This document shows positions 25,488 through 33,465 of a stretch of DNA of 64,000 bases, piece by piece. The notes beneath the pieces were generated by a model. The model worked only from the letters and a program-made list of their open reading frames with translations, did not search any database and was not told the origin of the DNA. Both the position numbers and the translations under genes were made by a program. How positions within the stretch are numbered: the stretch's first letter is position 1; each line of letters opens with the position of its first letter. Source of the DNA: Streptomyces sp. Ru62 (GTDB lineage: Bacteria; Actinomycetota; Actinomycetes; Streptomycetales; Streptomycetaceae). The DNA is taken from the NCBI RefSeq assembly GCF_002920615.1, contig NZ_PQSU01000025.1, forward strand, positions 62,001 through 126,000, read 5' to 3'.

Positions 25488-27098
25488 GTGGAGGACCTGG
25501 TCATCCGGGACGCCGACGTCGTCGACGGCAGCGGGGCGGACGCGTACCGCGCCGATGTCGTGATCGACGCCGGCCGGATCGTCTCGATCGTCAAGGAGGC
25601 CGCCGCGGCGGGCTGCCAGCGCCCGCGCGCCATGCGGGAGATCGACGCGGAGGGCCTGGTCCTCTCCCCCGGCTTCATCGACATGCACGCCCACTCCGAC
25701 CTGGCCCTGCTGCGCGACCCCGACCACAGCGCGAAGGCCGCGCAGGGGGTCACGCTGGAGGTGCTGGGCCAGGACGGGCTGTCGTACGCCCCGGTGGACG
25801 ACCGCACGCTTCAGGAGGTGCGCCGGGCGATCACCGGCTGGAACGGGTACGGCGAGGACATCGACTTCGACTGGCGGAGCGTCGGCGAGTACCTGGACCG
25901 GCTCGACCGGGGCATCGCCGTGAACGCGGCCTATCTGATCCCGCAGGGCACGGTCCGGGCGCTCGTCGTCGGCTGGGAGGACCGCGTGGCGACCCCCGAA
26001 GAGCTGGACCGGATGCGGCGGTTGGTGGCCGAGGGGCTGGAACAGGGCGCGGTCGGGCTGTCCTCGGGGCTGACGTACACGCCCGGGATGTACGCCGGGG
26101 ACGCCGAACTGACCGAGCTGTGCCGCGTGGTGGCGTCCTACGGCGGCTACTACTGCCCGCACCACCGCTCCTACGGCGCCGGCGCCCTGGAGGCCTACGC
26201 CGAGATGGTCGGCCTGGCCCGGGAGGCGGGCTGCCCGCTGCACCTCGCGCACGCGACGATGAACTTCGGCGTGAACAAGGGCCGGGCACCGGAACTGCTC
26301 GCGCTGCTCGACCGGGCCCTGGAGGCGGGCGCGGACATCACGCTGGACACCTATCCCTACACCCCCGGCTGCACCACGCTGGCCGCGCTGCTGCCGAGCT
26401 GGGCGAGCGAGGGCGGCCCCCAGGAGATCCTGGCCCGGCTCACCGATCCCGCCACGGCCGAACGGATCCGGTACGACCTGGAGGTCACCGGCTCGGACGG
26501 CTGCCACGGCGTGCCGGTGGAGTGGGAGACGATCGAGATCTCCGGCGTGACCGATCCGGGCCTGGCCGACGTCGTGGGCCGCACCGTCCGGGAGGCGGCG
26601 GAGCTGCGCGGCGAGACCCCCTGGGCCACGGCCCACCGGCTGCTGGTCGGGGACCGGCTCGGGACGACCATCCTCCAGCACGTCGGCCACGAGGAGAACG
26701 TCCGCGCCATCATGCGCCACCGCGCGCACACCGGCGGCTCCGACGGCATCCTGCGCGGCAGCAAGCCGCACCCGCGCGCGTACGGCACCTTCCCGCGCTA
26801 CCTCGGCCACTACGTGCGGGAGTTGGGGGTGCTGACGCTGGAGGAGTGCGTCGCCCACCTCACCTCCCGGCCCGCGGCGCGGCTGCGGCTGCCGGACCGC
26901 GGGCTGGTGCGCGAGGGCTACCGGGCCGACCTGGTCCTGTTCGACCCGGAGACGGTCGCGCCCGGCGCCACCTTCGCCGAGCCGCGCGGACTGCCGGCCG
27001 GTATCCCGTACGTGCTGGTCGACGGCCGGTTCGTCATCGAGGACGGCAGGCGGACGGACGTCCTCGCGGGGCGGTCCGTCCGCCGTACGCCGCTGTGA
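25488..27098 (+). CDS. N-acyl-D-amino-acid deacylase (D-aminoacylase)
   Basis: A 536-residue amidohydrolase. GFIDMHAHSD (H67, H69) is the first metal motif; GLSSGLTYTPGMYA, YCPHHRSYG, HLAHATMNFG and the late HRAHTGGSDGILRGSKPHPRAYGTFPRYLG region match D-aminoacylases. It releases free D-amino acids from N-acyl forms. GTG at 25488 is preceded by AGGAGG. The C-terminal GYRADLVLFDP element is the usual amidohydrolase closing strand. It ends eight bases before a convergent protease gene. Confidence 0.9.
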   Translation: MEDLVIRDADVVDGSGADAYRADVVIDAGRIVSIVKEAAAAGCQRPRAMREIDAEGLVLSPGFIDMHAHSDLALLRDPDHSAKAAQGVTLEVLGQDGLSYAPVDDRTLQEVRRAITGWNGYGEDIDFDWRSVGEYLDRLDRGIAVNAAYLIPQGTVRALVVGWEDRVATPEELDRMRRLVAEGLEQGAVGLSSGLTYTPGMYAGDAELTELCRVVASYGGYYCPHHRSYGAGALEAYAEMVGLAREAGCPLHLAHATMNFGVNKGRAPELLALLDRALEAGADITLDTYPYTPGCTTLAALLPSWASEGGPQEILARLTDPATAERIRYDLEVTGSDGCHGVPVEWETIEISGVTDPGLADVVGRTVREAAELRGETPWATAHRLLVGDRLGTTILQHVGHEENVRAIMRHRAHTGGSDGILRGSKPHPRAYGTFPRYLGHYVRELGVLTLEECVAHLTSRPAARLRLPDRGLVREGYRADLVLFDPETVAPGATFAEPRGLPAGIPYVLVDGRFVIEDGRRTDVLAGRSVRRTPL

Positions 27099-27105
27099 GA
27101 CGTGC

Positions 27106-27954
27106 CTACGGCTTGGGCAGGGTGCAGCCGGCGGCGCTCAGGTTCAGCTTGTTGCCGGTGGTGAAGCAGGCCGGGATGTTGTAGGTCTCCTCGGCGTAGT
27201 TGATGCCCTGGCGGACGGTGACGGTGCCGTTCGCGTCGACCTCGCACGGGTTGTTCACCGTGCACCGCTGGCCGTCCTCGTTGCCGGTGTTGTTGACGGC
27301 GACGACCTTGCCGGTGGCGGTGTCGATGACCGGGGAGCCGGAGGTGCCGCCGATGGTGTCGCAGGCGGAGGTGTAGCGGACCGAGTCCTTCCAGGTCCAG
27401 TCGCCCTCCTTCAGCCGGTACACGAACCCGTCGATGTTGCAGCTGTAGATGCGCTTCCAGTAGCCGGAGACCACCTTGATGGCGGTGCCGGCGACCGGGT
27501 GCGTGTCCTGCACGGTGAGCGGGCTGATGCCGTACGAGTTCCTGATCGCCGCGTAGGTGGTGGTGGTGCGGTAGATCGTGACGTCCGTGTCCGTCATGGT
27601 CGAGTAGACGACCTGGTTGGCGCGGAGGGTGGCGACCTTGGTGCCGGCGGAGTTCAGCAGGCCGAAGGTACGGCTGGAGGACTGGCCGGTGATGACCTCG
27701 CCGGGGTCCGGGAAGCCGGTCTCCAGGCAGTGACCGTTCGTCAGCACGAGGGCCGGGTCGGTGTCGGCGGAGCCCGGGAAGCGGATGACGGAGCCGGAGC
27801 AGTTGCTGAGCGAGACGGTGCCGGCGAAGTCGACGGTCGCCTTGACGGCCTTGGCGGTGTGCGGGGCGGTGGTGTGCGCGGCGGCTGTCGCGGGGGTCGC
27901 GCCCAGCCCTGCCAGGGCCAGGGAGGAGAGCGCGGCGACGAGAGGCTTCTTCAT
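27106..27954 (-). CDS. Secreted trypsin-like serine protease
   Basis: A 282-residue secreted S1-family protease. ATG at 27954 starts MKKPLVAALSSLALAGLG, a signal peptide ending about residue 26 (ATA/AAH). The catalytic triad is visible: His in LVLTNGHCLE, Asp in TMTDTDVTIYR and Ser in CDTIGGTSGSPVID. Six or more cysteines (SNCSG, GHC, YSCN, SACD, RCT, NPC, PAC, GC) could form disulfides. No large propeptide is visible. A 13-bp perfect hairpin lies 23 bases upstream of the start, in the leader. The protein probably degrades extracellular protein during nutrient scavenging. Confidence 0.88.
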   Translation of the reverse strand: MKKPLVAALSSLALAGLGATPATAAAHTTAPHTAKAVKATVDFAGTVSLSNCSGSVIRFPGSADTDPALVLTNGHCLETGFPDPGEVITGQSSSRTFGLLNSAGTKVATLRANQVVYSTMTDTDVTIYRTTTTYAAIRNSYGISPLTVQDTHPVAGTAIKVVSGYWKRIYSCNIDGFVYRLKEGDWTWKDSVRYTSACDTIGGTSGSPVIDTATGKVVAVNNTGNEDGQRCTVNNPCEVDANGTVTVRQGINYAEETYNIPACFTTGNKLNLSAAGCTLPKP

Positions 27955-27976
27955 GTGGGGGTCCCCTCTTACGACT

Positions 27977-28004
27977 TGGGCGACCGGAGTGCTCCGGTCG
28001 CCCA
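27977..28004. terminator. Perfect 13-bp inverted repeat in the protease leader
   Basis: TGGGCGACCGGAG, TG, CTCCGGTCGCCCA: a perfect 13-pair hairpin with a 2-base centre. It lies 23 bases before the protease start and about 130 bases after the stop of the upstream minus-strand gene. It may be that gene's terminator or a control site of the protease. No T-run on either strand. Confidence 0.55.
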
Positions 28005-28134
28005 CTGGTTGTCATGCGCATTCTCAGCGTCGAAGAGGAGCGGGGACAAGACGCCGTGTCAGGTCATAGGGGTTTCCCTGTGCGACCGGGCCGCGACGGA
28101 ACCGCCGTGGCGCGGCACGGATCCGACGCGGCGC

Positions 28135-28953
28135 TCAGCGCGGGTGCTTCGTGGTGCCGTGGCCGTGGCCGTTGCCCCTCCCGGGGGTGACGGACGGGGA
28201 GGGCGTCGGCGCGCCGGACGACGCCGTCACCGTAGGGGCCGGTGTCGTCGTCCGCGTCGGCGCGCCGGACGGCGACACGCCCGGCGCCGAGGGGGTGGTG
28301 GCCGCCGGGCCGTCGGCCGTCCCGCCGTTCGTGTCGCGCACGGTGCCGCCGTCCGGGGAGGCGGCCGAGCGCGACGGCACCGGGTCGCCGGCCTCCGGGG
28401 CACTCACGCTCGGCGAGCCGGTGTCGCCGCGCGGGCTCGCGGAAGCGGAGCCGACGTTCACGCTCCCGCCGTCCTCGGGACGCGCGCCGGACGGGGAGCC
28501 CGAGCCGCCCAGCGCGGCGAACCCGGCCACGGCACCGGCCACGCCGAGGACCCCGGCGACGACCGCCACCCGGCGCCGGCCGCCGGCGCGACGCGCGGCC
28601 CGCCGCCGTCCGGCCCGGCCCTCGCCGGGCACACCGGTGGCCGTGACGGGGCCGTCCGGAAGCGTCACCTCCGCGCGGTCCCCGGCTTCGGGCGTCGCGA
28701 CGGGCTGCGCAGACTCCTGGCCCCCTTCAGTCGCATCCGCCCCGTGCGCCTCATATGCCTCGTGCAGCGCGGGCAGTTCGCGGGTCGCGTCGTAGGCGTT
28801 CTGCCAGCCGTGCGCGGCGGCGGGATCGGCGTACTGCTCGTACGCGGGGGCCGGAGCCGGCTGCGGGTGGTACACGTTCGGCCGGGTCCCGGGCGCGCCA
28901 CCCGCTCCATTCATGCCGCCCGCCCCCGCCTCGTACTCCCGTTCCGTGGACAT
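28135..28953 (-). CDS. One-TM protein with long Ser/Thr/Pro/Gly extracellular tail
   Basis: A 272-residue protein. ATG at 28953 (MSTEREYEAG) is preferred because residues before it look non-coding. Residues 1-110 are acidic and Tyr/Pro-containing (cytoplasmic). A basic cluster RAGRRRAARRAGGRRRV precedes one membrane helix (VAVVAGVLGVAGAVAGFAAL, split around 125-145). The rest is low-complexity Ser/Thr/Pro/Gly outside, ending in a His/Gly/Lys-rich tail. No enzyme motif is seen. Such proteins often act as wall-spanning anchors or stalks. Divergent to the aminotransferase at 29080. Confidence 0.75.
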   Translation of the reverse strand: MSTEREYEAGAGGMNGAGGAPGTRPNVYHPQPAPAPAYEQYADPAAAHGWQNAYDATRELPALHEAYEAHGADATEGGQESAQPVATPEAGDRAEVTLPDGPVTATGVPGEGRAGRRRAARRAGGRRRVAVVAGVLGVAGAVAGFAALGGSGSPSGARPEDGGSVNVGSASASPRGDTGSPSVSAPEAGDPVPSRSAASPDGGTVRDTNGGTADGPAATTPSAPGVSPSGAPTRTTTPAPTVTASSGAPTPSPSVTPGRGNGHGHGTTKHPR

Positions 28954-29079
28954 GCCAGCGAATTGTAGGGACGCAAGCGACTCCTGAGACAGCCGACGGT
29001 GATATCCGGGCAAACCTTCGTGTCTCACGTGGCGGAAAACACGAGCCATGAGGCGTTACCGGGCCGTAAGCTCACGCAC

Positions 29080-30291
29080 ATGCAGGTGATCCAGTCGACC
29101 AAGCTCGCCAACGTCTGTTACGAGATCCGGGGCCCGGTTCTCGAAGAGGCCATGCGGCTTGAGGCGGCGGGCCACCGCATCCTCAAGCTCAACACCGGCA
29201 ACCCGGCCGCCTTCGGTTTCGAGTGCCCCCCGGAGATCCTGGAGGACATCCTCCGCAACGTCTCCACCGCGCACGGCTACGGCGACGCCAAGGGCCTGCT
29301 GGCCGCCCGCCGCGCGGTCGTGATGCACAACCAGACCCTCGGCATCGAGACCGACGTCGAGCACGTCTTCATCGGCAACGGCGTCTCCGAGCTGATCGTG
29401 ATGGCGATGCAGGGCCTGCTGGACGACGGCGACGAGGTGCTCGTACCGGCCCCGGACTATCCGCTGTGGACGGCGGCCGTGTCCCTCTCCGGGGGTACGG
29501 CGGTGCACTACCGCTGCGACGAGCAGTCCGACTGGATGCCGGACCTCGCCGACGTCGAGCGCAAGGTCACCGACCGCACCAAGGCGATCGTCATCATCAA
29601 CCCGAACAACCCCACGGGCGCGGTCTACGACGAGACGGTGCTGCGGGGCCTGACGGACATCGCCCGCCGGCACAACCTGCTCGTCTGCTCCGACGAGATC
29701 TACGACAAGATCCTCTACGACGGCGCCACGCACACCCCGACCGCGAAGGTCGCCCCGGACCTGCTGACCCTCACCTTCAACGGCATGTCGAAGGCGTACC
29801 GGGTGGCCGGCTACCGCGTCGGCTGGATGTCGATCTCCGGCCCGCGCGCCCACGCCGACTCCTACATCGAGGGCCTGACGATCCTGGCGAACATGCGGCT
29901 GTGCGCCAACATGCCGGGGCAGCACGGGGTGGTCGCGGCGCTCAGCGGACGCCAGACGATCAACGACCTGGTGCTGCCGGGGGGCCGGCTGAAGGAGCAG
30001 ATGGACACCGCCTACGAGCTGCTGACGCGGATCCCGGGGGTGAGCTGCGTACGGCCCAAGGGCGCGCTGTACCTGTTCCCGCGCCTGGACCCCGACGTCT
30101 TCAAGATCAAGGACGACCGGCGGATGGTGCTGGACCTGCTCCGCAAGGAGAAGATCATGGTCGTCCAGGGCACGGGCTTCAACTGGCCCGAGCCGGATCA
30201 CTTCCGGGTGGTCACGCTGCCCACGGTGGGGGACCTGCGGGACGCGGTGACCCGCATCGGCAACTTCCTGGACGGATACAGCCAGCCGTAG
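29080..30291 (+). CDS. PLP-dependent aminotransferase (AlaA/class I)
   Basis: A 403-residue fold-type I aminotransferase. It has YGDAKGLLAARRAV near residue 67, PAPDYPLW (~126), IVIINPNNPTGAVY (~168), SDEIYDKILYDG (~207) and the PLP lysine in NGMSKAYRVAGYRVGW. These match alanine-synthesising aminotransferases of the AlaA type, which use pyruvate and glutamate. The ATG at 29080 lacks a strong ribosome site. It appears monocistronic. Substrate is inferred by family. Confidence 0.9.
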   Translation: MQVIQSTKLANVCYEIRGPVLEEAMRLEAAGHRILKLNTGNPAAFGFECPPEILEDILRNVSTAHGYGDAKGLLAARRAVVMHNQTLGIETDVEHVFIGNGVSELIVMAMQGLLDDGDEVLVPAPDYPLWTAAVSLSGGTAVHYRCDEQSDWMPDLADVERKVTDRTKAIVIINPNNPTGAVYDETVLRGLTDIARRHNLLVCSDEIYDKILYDGATHTPTAKVAPDLLTLTFNGMSKAYRVAGYRVGWMSISGPRAHADSYIEGLTILANMRLCANMPGQHGVVAALSGRQTINDLVLPGGRLKEQMDTAYELLTRIPGVSCVRPKGALYLFPRLDPDVFKIKDDRRMVLDLLRKEKIMVVQGTGFNWPEPDHFRVVTLPTVGDLRDAVTRIGNFLDGYSQP

Positions 30292-30380
30292 TCGATGGGC
30301 TCCGTTCCGTGACCCGACTCAACTTTAGACGAAATCCAAGCTAAGATGGCTTCCTGTCAGAGCACAGGAGGCCATCCCCC

Positions 30381-30800
30381 ATGTACGAGCCGATCCGCAC
30401 CAAGTCGGTCCACAGCACGATGGCCGGCACCGCCTCGGACTTCCCCCACCGGTCGCGCGAGGAGGAGCTGGACATCCAGCTCGCCGGGCACCTCGCCGCG
30501 CTGCTCGCGGTCACCGACGAGTTGCGCGCGCTGACCCCGTCCCCCGACCTGGACACGGCCGCGGAGCGCCTCGCGGCGCAGGTGGCCCGGCTGCGGGGAG
30601 GACGTACGCCCCTGCGGGCGGCGCCGGCCGCGGCCGGTGACCCCGCCGCCCTGCACCGGCGCGCGCACGCCCTCGCCGGGCGCGCGCTCGTGGTCGCCGC
30701 GTCGCGTGCCGACACGGCGGTGGCGATCCTCTCGGCCGAGCGGATGGACGCGCACACCGCCGCGCTGTCCGCCGACCCGAAGGAACTCAGCACCGCCTGA
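30381..30800 (+). CDS. Streptomyces-specific small helical protein (SCO4983-like)
   Basis: A 139-residue all-alpha protein with no membrane segment: RSREEELDIQLAGHLAALLAVTDELRAL, a Pro/Ala-rich middle, then AGRALVVAASRADTAVAILSAERMDAH. I recall a conserved streptomycete family at this position, named after SCO4983, of unknown function. The ATG at 30381 follows CAGGAGG by 9 bases. The upstream 90 bases contain CTTTAG-N12-CTAAGAT, an imperfect inverted repeat at a likely -10 (TAAGAT), so it may be regulated by an HTH protein. Confidence 0.75.
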   Translation: MYEPIRTKSVHSTMAGTASDFPHRSREEELDIQLAGHLAALLAVTDELRALTPSPDLDTAAERLAAQVARLRGGRTPLRAAPAAAGDPAALHRRAHALAGRALVVAASRADTAVAILSAERMDAHTAALSADPKELSTA

Positions 30801-31210
30801 CCCCTGCCGGGGTCCCCCCGATCGGCCCCGGTCCGCGCGCACCCGCAGCGACGCGCGGACCGGGCGCCATACGCTGCGCTCGGCCCGGGCCGGATGGCGG
30901 GGTGCGGTGCGTTGTCCTCTGCCGGGCGCCGGTCCCCGTGGCCGGGCCCCGGTCCCCGTGGCCGGGCACCGTGCAGACCGCAGGTCAGGCGGGTGAGGGC
31001 CGAGCGCCGTGCAGATCGCGGTCAGGCGGGTGGGGGCCGAGCGCCGCCGCGGTGGAGCGAGGGTGACCGGCGTCCTGCGCCACCGTCGCCGCCCCACGCC
31101 CCGCCCCATTCCGGAGGGGTGACCTCCGGTTGCATACCGGGAACGGGACGTCACCCCCCGTTCATCTCGGCGCGTGCGGAACTTGGGGTTCCGGGAGCAC
31201 GCTCCCCGGC
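30801..31210. repeat. Gene-free stretch with two short tandem repeats
   Basis: No credible gene is seen in these 410 bases. Around 30922-30970, CCGGTCCCCGTGGCCGGGC is repeated about twice. At 30971-31008 and 31009-31045 two 38/37-base units are about 90% identical (both read GTGCAGA-CGC-GTCAGGCGGGTG-GGGCCGAGCGCC). The repeats end 165 bases before the start of the TelA operon. Confidence 0.6.
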
Positions 31211-32287
31211 GTGAGACGTATCGCGGGAATCGTCCTCGCGGTTCTGCTGATCGGTGGCGTGGTGGCCGCCGTCGTCGCGGGCCGGCAAGAAGAGGACAAG
31301 GGCACGGCAACGAAGACCGTGCGTGGCGTGATCGGATCGGAGAAGGCCGACTTCTTCGCCGATCCCGACGTGGTGAAGGCCCTCGCCGCCAAGGGCTACA
31401 CCGTCAAGGCCGAGGCCTCCGGGTCCTGGGCCATGGAGGGGCTGGACCTCAAGGGGTACGACTTCGCCTTCCCGTCCAGCCAGGCACCCGCCGACCAGCT
31501 GGCGCGGAAGTACCACGTCCAGGAGCCGCTGCCCCGGCCCTTCTACTCGCCCCTCGTCGTCGTGGCGCACCGCGCCGCGGCCGACGTGCTCGCCGCGAAC
31601 GGGCTGGCGGTGCTCGACGGGAAGAGCCGCGGCACGCTGAGGACGGGCGCCTACGTGGACGCCGCCCGGCACGACCGCACCTGGCAGCAGCTCAGGGGCG
31701 CCAAGGCCCACGGCGAGCTGACGGGCACCCTGTACATCGCCAGCACCGACCCCGAGTCCTCCAACTCCGGCGCCCTCTACCTCGCCGCCGCCTCCTACGT
31801 GGCCAACGGCGGCAAGGTGGTCGCCGGCAAGGCCGACCTCGACCGCACCGCTCCCCTGCTGCACAAGCTGGTCAGCGTCCAGGGCGCCCAGCAGTCCAGC
31901 ACGGACGCGGTGTTCCGGGACTTCGTCAGCGGCGCGGGCAACCCGCTGGTGCTGGTGTACGAGTCGCAGGTCGCGGCGCTCCTCGCCGAGCAGCACGGCG
32001 TGGACGACCTGGTGGTGCTGTACCCGGACACCACCGTCAACAGCGACCACACCGTCGTACCGCTCGACGCGGACGGCCGGGCGCTCGGGGAACTGCTCAG
32101 CACCGACCCGGCCCTGCGCAAGCTCGCCGTCCGGCACGGATTCCGGCCGCAGGGCGACGCCGCCGAGTTCGTCGCGGCCACCGCCGACCGCGCCGACCAC
32201 CTCAACCAGAAGCTCACCGGTGTCCGGCAGGCACCCGTGCCCACCTCCGCGGTGCTGCACGAGATGGCCCGCCGGGCCCGCGGATGA
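31211..32287 (+). CDS. Membrane-anchored binding-protein-like protein of the TelA operon
   Basis: A 358-residue protein. GTG at 31211 begins VRRIAGIVLAVLLIGGVVAAVVAG, a membrane anchor with the body outside. The rest has the periplasmic-binding-protein plan: VRGVIGSEKADFFADPDVVKALAAKGYTV, then YDFAFPSSQAPADQL, then SPLVVVAHRAAADVL and the STDPESSNSGALYLA anion-loop-like segment of ModA/SBP proteins. Homologous in outline to the SBP half of the VWA gene two genes downstream. The next gene begins at or overlaps its stop (ATGA at 32284). No ABC transporter is present, so it is probably a sensor, not an importer part. Confidence 0.8.
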   Translation: MRRIAGIVLAVLLIGGVVAAVVAGRQEEDKGTATKTVRGVIGSEKADFFADPDVVKALAAKGYTVKAEASGSWAMEGLDLKGYDFAFPSSQAPADQLARKYHVQEPLPRPFYSPLVVVAHRAAADVLAANGLAVLDGKSRGTLRTGAYVDAARHDRTWQQLRGAKAHGELTGTLYIASTDPESSNSGALYLAAASYVANGGKVVAGKADLDRTAPLLHKLVSVQGAQQSSTDAVFRDFVSGAGNPLVLVYESQVAALLAEQHGVDDLVVLYPDTTVNSDHTVVPLDADGRALGELLSTDPALRKLAVRHGFRPQGDAAEFVAATADRADHLNQKLTGVRQAPVPTSAVLHEMARRARG

Positions 32288-32301
32288 CACGGGGGACCCA
32301 C

Positions 32302-33465
32302 ATGACCGACAGCGACTTCCGGCTCACGCCGCCCGATCCCGTGGCGCCCGTGCCCAAGGAGAAGGCCGGCGGTCTGGTGCCCGTCGAGGACGGCGTGCGC
32401 ACCGACATGGCCCGCAAGGCCGCCGCCTTCGTCGAGCAGCTCGCCGCGCTCGACGCCCGCTCGCCCGAGTTCGCGGGCAAGGTCGGCGAGATCACCGCGC
32501 TCGGCGCGGGTGAGATGCGCACCGCCGCCGTCCAGTCCAACCGCATGCTGGAGCGGGCCGTGCGCAGCCTGCCCGACAAGGGCGGGGACGCCCAGGGCAA
32601 GGTCGCCGGCTCGCTCGTGGAACTGCGCCGGGTGGTGGAGGACCTGGACCCGCGGGACCTGCCCGCGAACAAGGGCCGCAGGTTCCTGTCCCTGCTGCCC
32701 GGCGGCAACAAGCTGCGCGACCACCTCGCCAAGTACGTCTCCGCGCAGGGCAACCTGAACCGGATCGTGGGCGCGCTGCGCGGCGGGCAGGACGAACTGC
32801 GCAGGGACAACGCCGCGTTGCAGACCGAGCGGGTCCGGCTGTGGGAGACGATGGGCAAGCTCCAGGAGTACGTCGTGCTCACCCAGGCCCTGGACACCGC
32901 CGTCGAGGAGCACATCGCCGGGGTCGGCGACCCGCAGGAGGCCGACGCCCTCCGCGCCGACGTGCTCTTCCCGGTCCGGCAGAAGCACCAGGACCTGCTC
33001 ACCCAGCTCGCGGTGTGCGCCCAGGGCTACCTCGCCATGGACGTCGTGCGCCGCAACAACGACGAGCTGATCAAGGGCGTCGACCGGGCCGCCACGACCA
33101 CCGTGTCGGCGCTGCGCATCTCCGTGATGCTGGCCTCCGCCCTGGACAGCCAGAAGAAGATCGTCGAGCAGGTCAACGCGTTGCGCGGGACCACCGAGGA
33201 CCTCATCCGGGGCAATGCCGAGATGCTCGCCACGCAGAGCGGCGAGATCCAGCGCATCGCCGCCGACCCTGCGGTCGGCGCGGAGACCCTGCGCGCCGCG
33301 TTCCAGCAGATCTACCGCACCCTCGACGCCATCGACAGCTACAAGGTCCAGGCGACCGAGGTCATGGCGAGCACCGTCCGGTCCCTCACGGACGAACTGC
33401 GCGACGCCTCCGCCCACCTGGAGCGCAGCCGCGCCCAGGCCGCGTTGGAGGGGGGTCTCGGATGA
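32302..33465 (+). CDS. TelA-family toxic-anion-resistance-like protein
   Basis: A 387-residue soluble helical protein. Its core matches the TelA/KlaA family: QLAALDARSPEFAGKVGEITALGAGEMRTAA, PANKGRRFLSLLPGGNKLRDHLAKY, VDRAATTTVSALRISVMLASAL and the terminal LEQSRAQ-like helix. TelA proteins are linked to tellurite and stress phenotypes but have no known enzymatic activity. ATG at 32302 is chosen; an in-frame ATG at 32284 overlaps the previous stop and is an alternative. It ends with a four-base overlap with the VWA gene, so the three proteins are co-translated. Confidence 0.88.
   Translation: MTDSDFRLTPPDPVAPVPKEKAGGLVPVEDGVRTDMARKAAAFVEQLAALDARSPEFAGKVGEITALGAGEMRTAAVQSNRMLERAVRSLPDKGGDAQGKVAGSLVELRRVVEDLDPRDLPANKGRRFLSLLPGGNKLRDHLAKYVSAQGNLNRIVGALRGGQDELRRDNAALQTERVRLWETMGKLQEYVVLTQALDTAVEEHIAGVGDPQEADALRADVLFPVRQKHQDLLTQLAVCAQGYLAMDVVRRNNDELIKGVDRAATTTVSALRISVMLASALDSQKKIVEQVNALRGTTEDLIRGNAEMLATQSGEIQRIAADPAVGAETLRAAFQQIYRTLDAIDSYKVQATEVMASTVRSLTDELRDASAHLERSRAQAALEGGLG

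Noticed and set aside
30922..31045. A CRISPR array
   Set aside because: Only two copies, back to back without spacers, and no cas genes.
30357..31310. Minus-strand 317-codon frame
   Set aside because: It runs antisense to the SCO4983-like gene and through the repeats; composition is Arg/Pro/Gly-rich without motifs.
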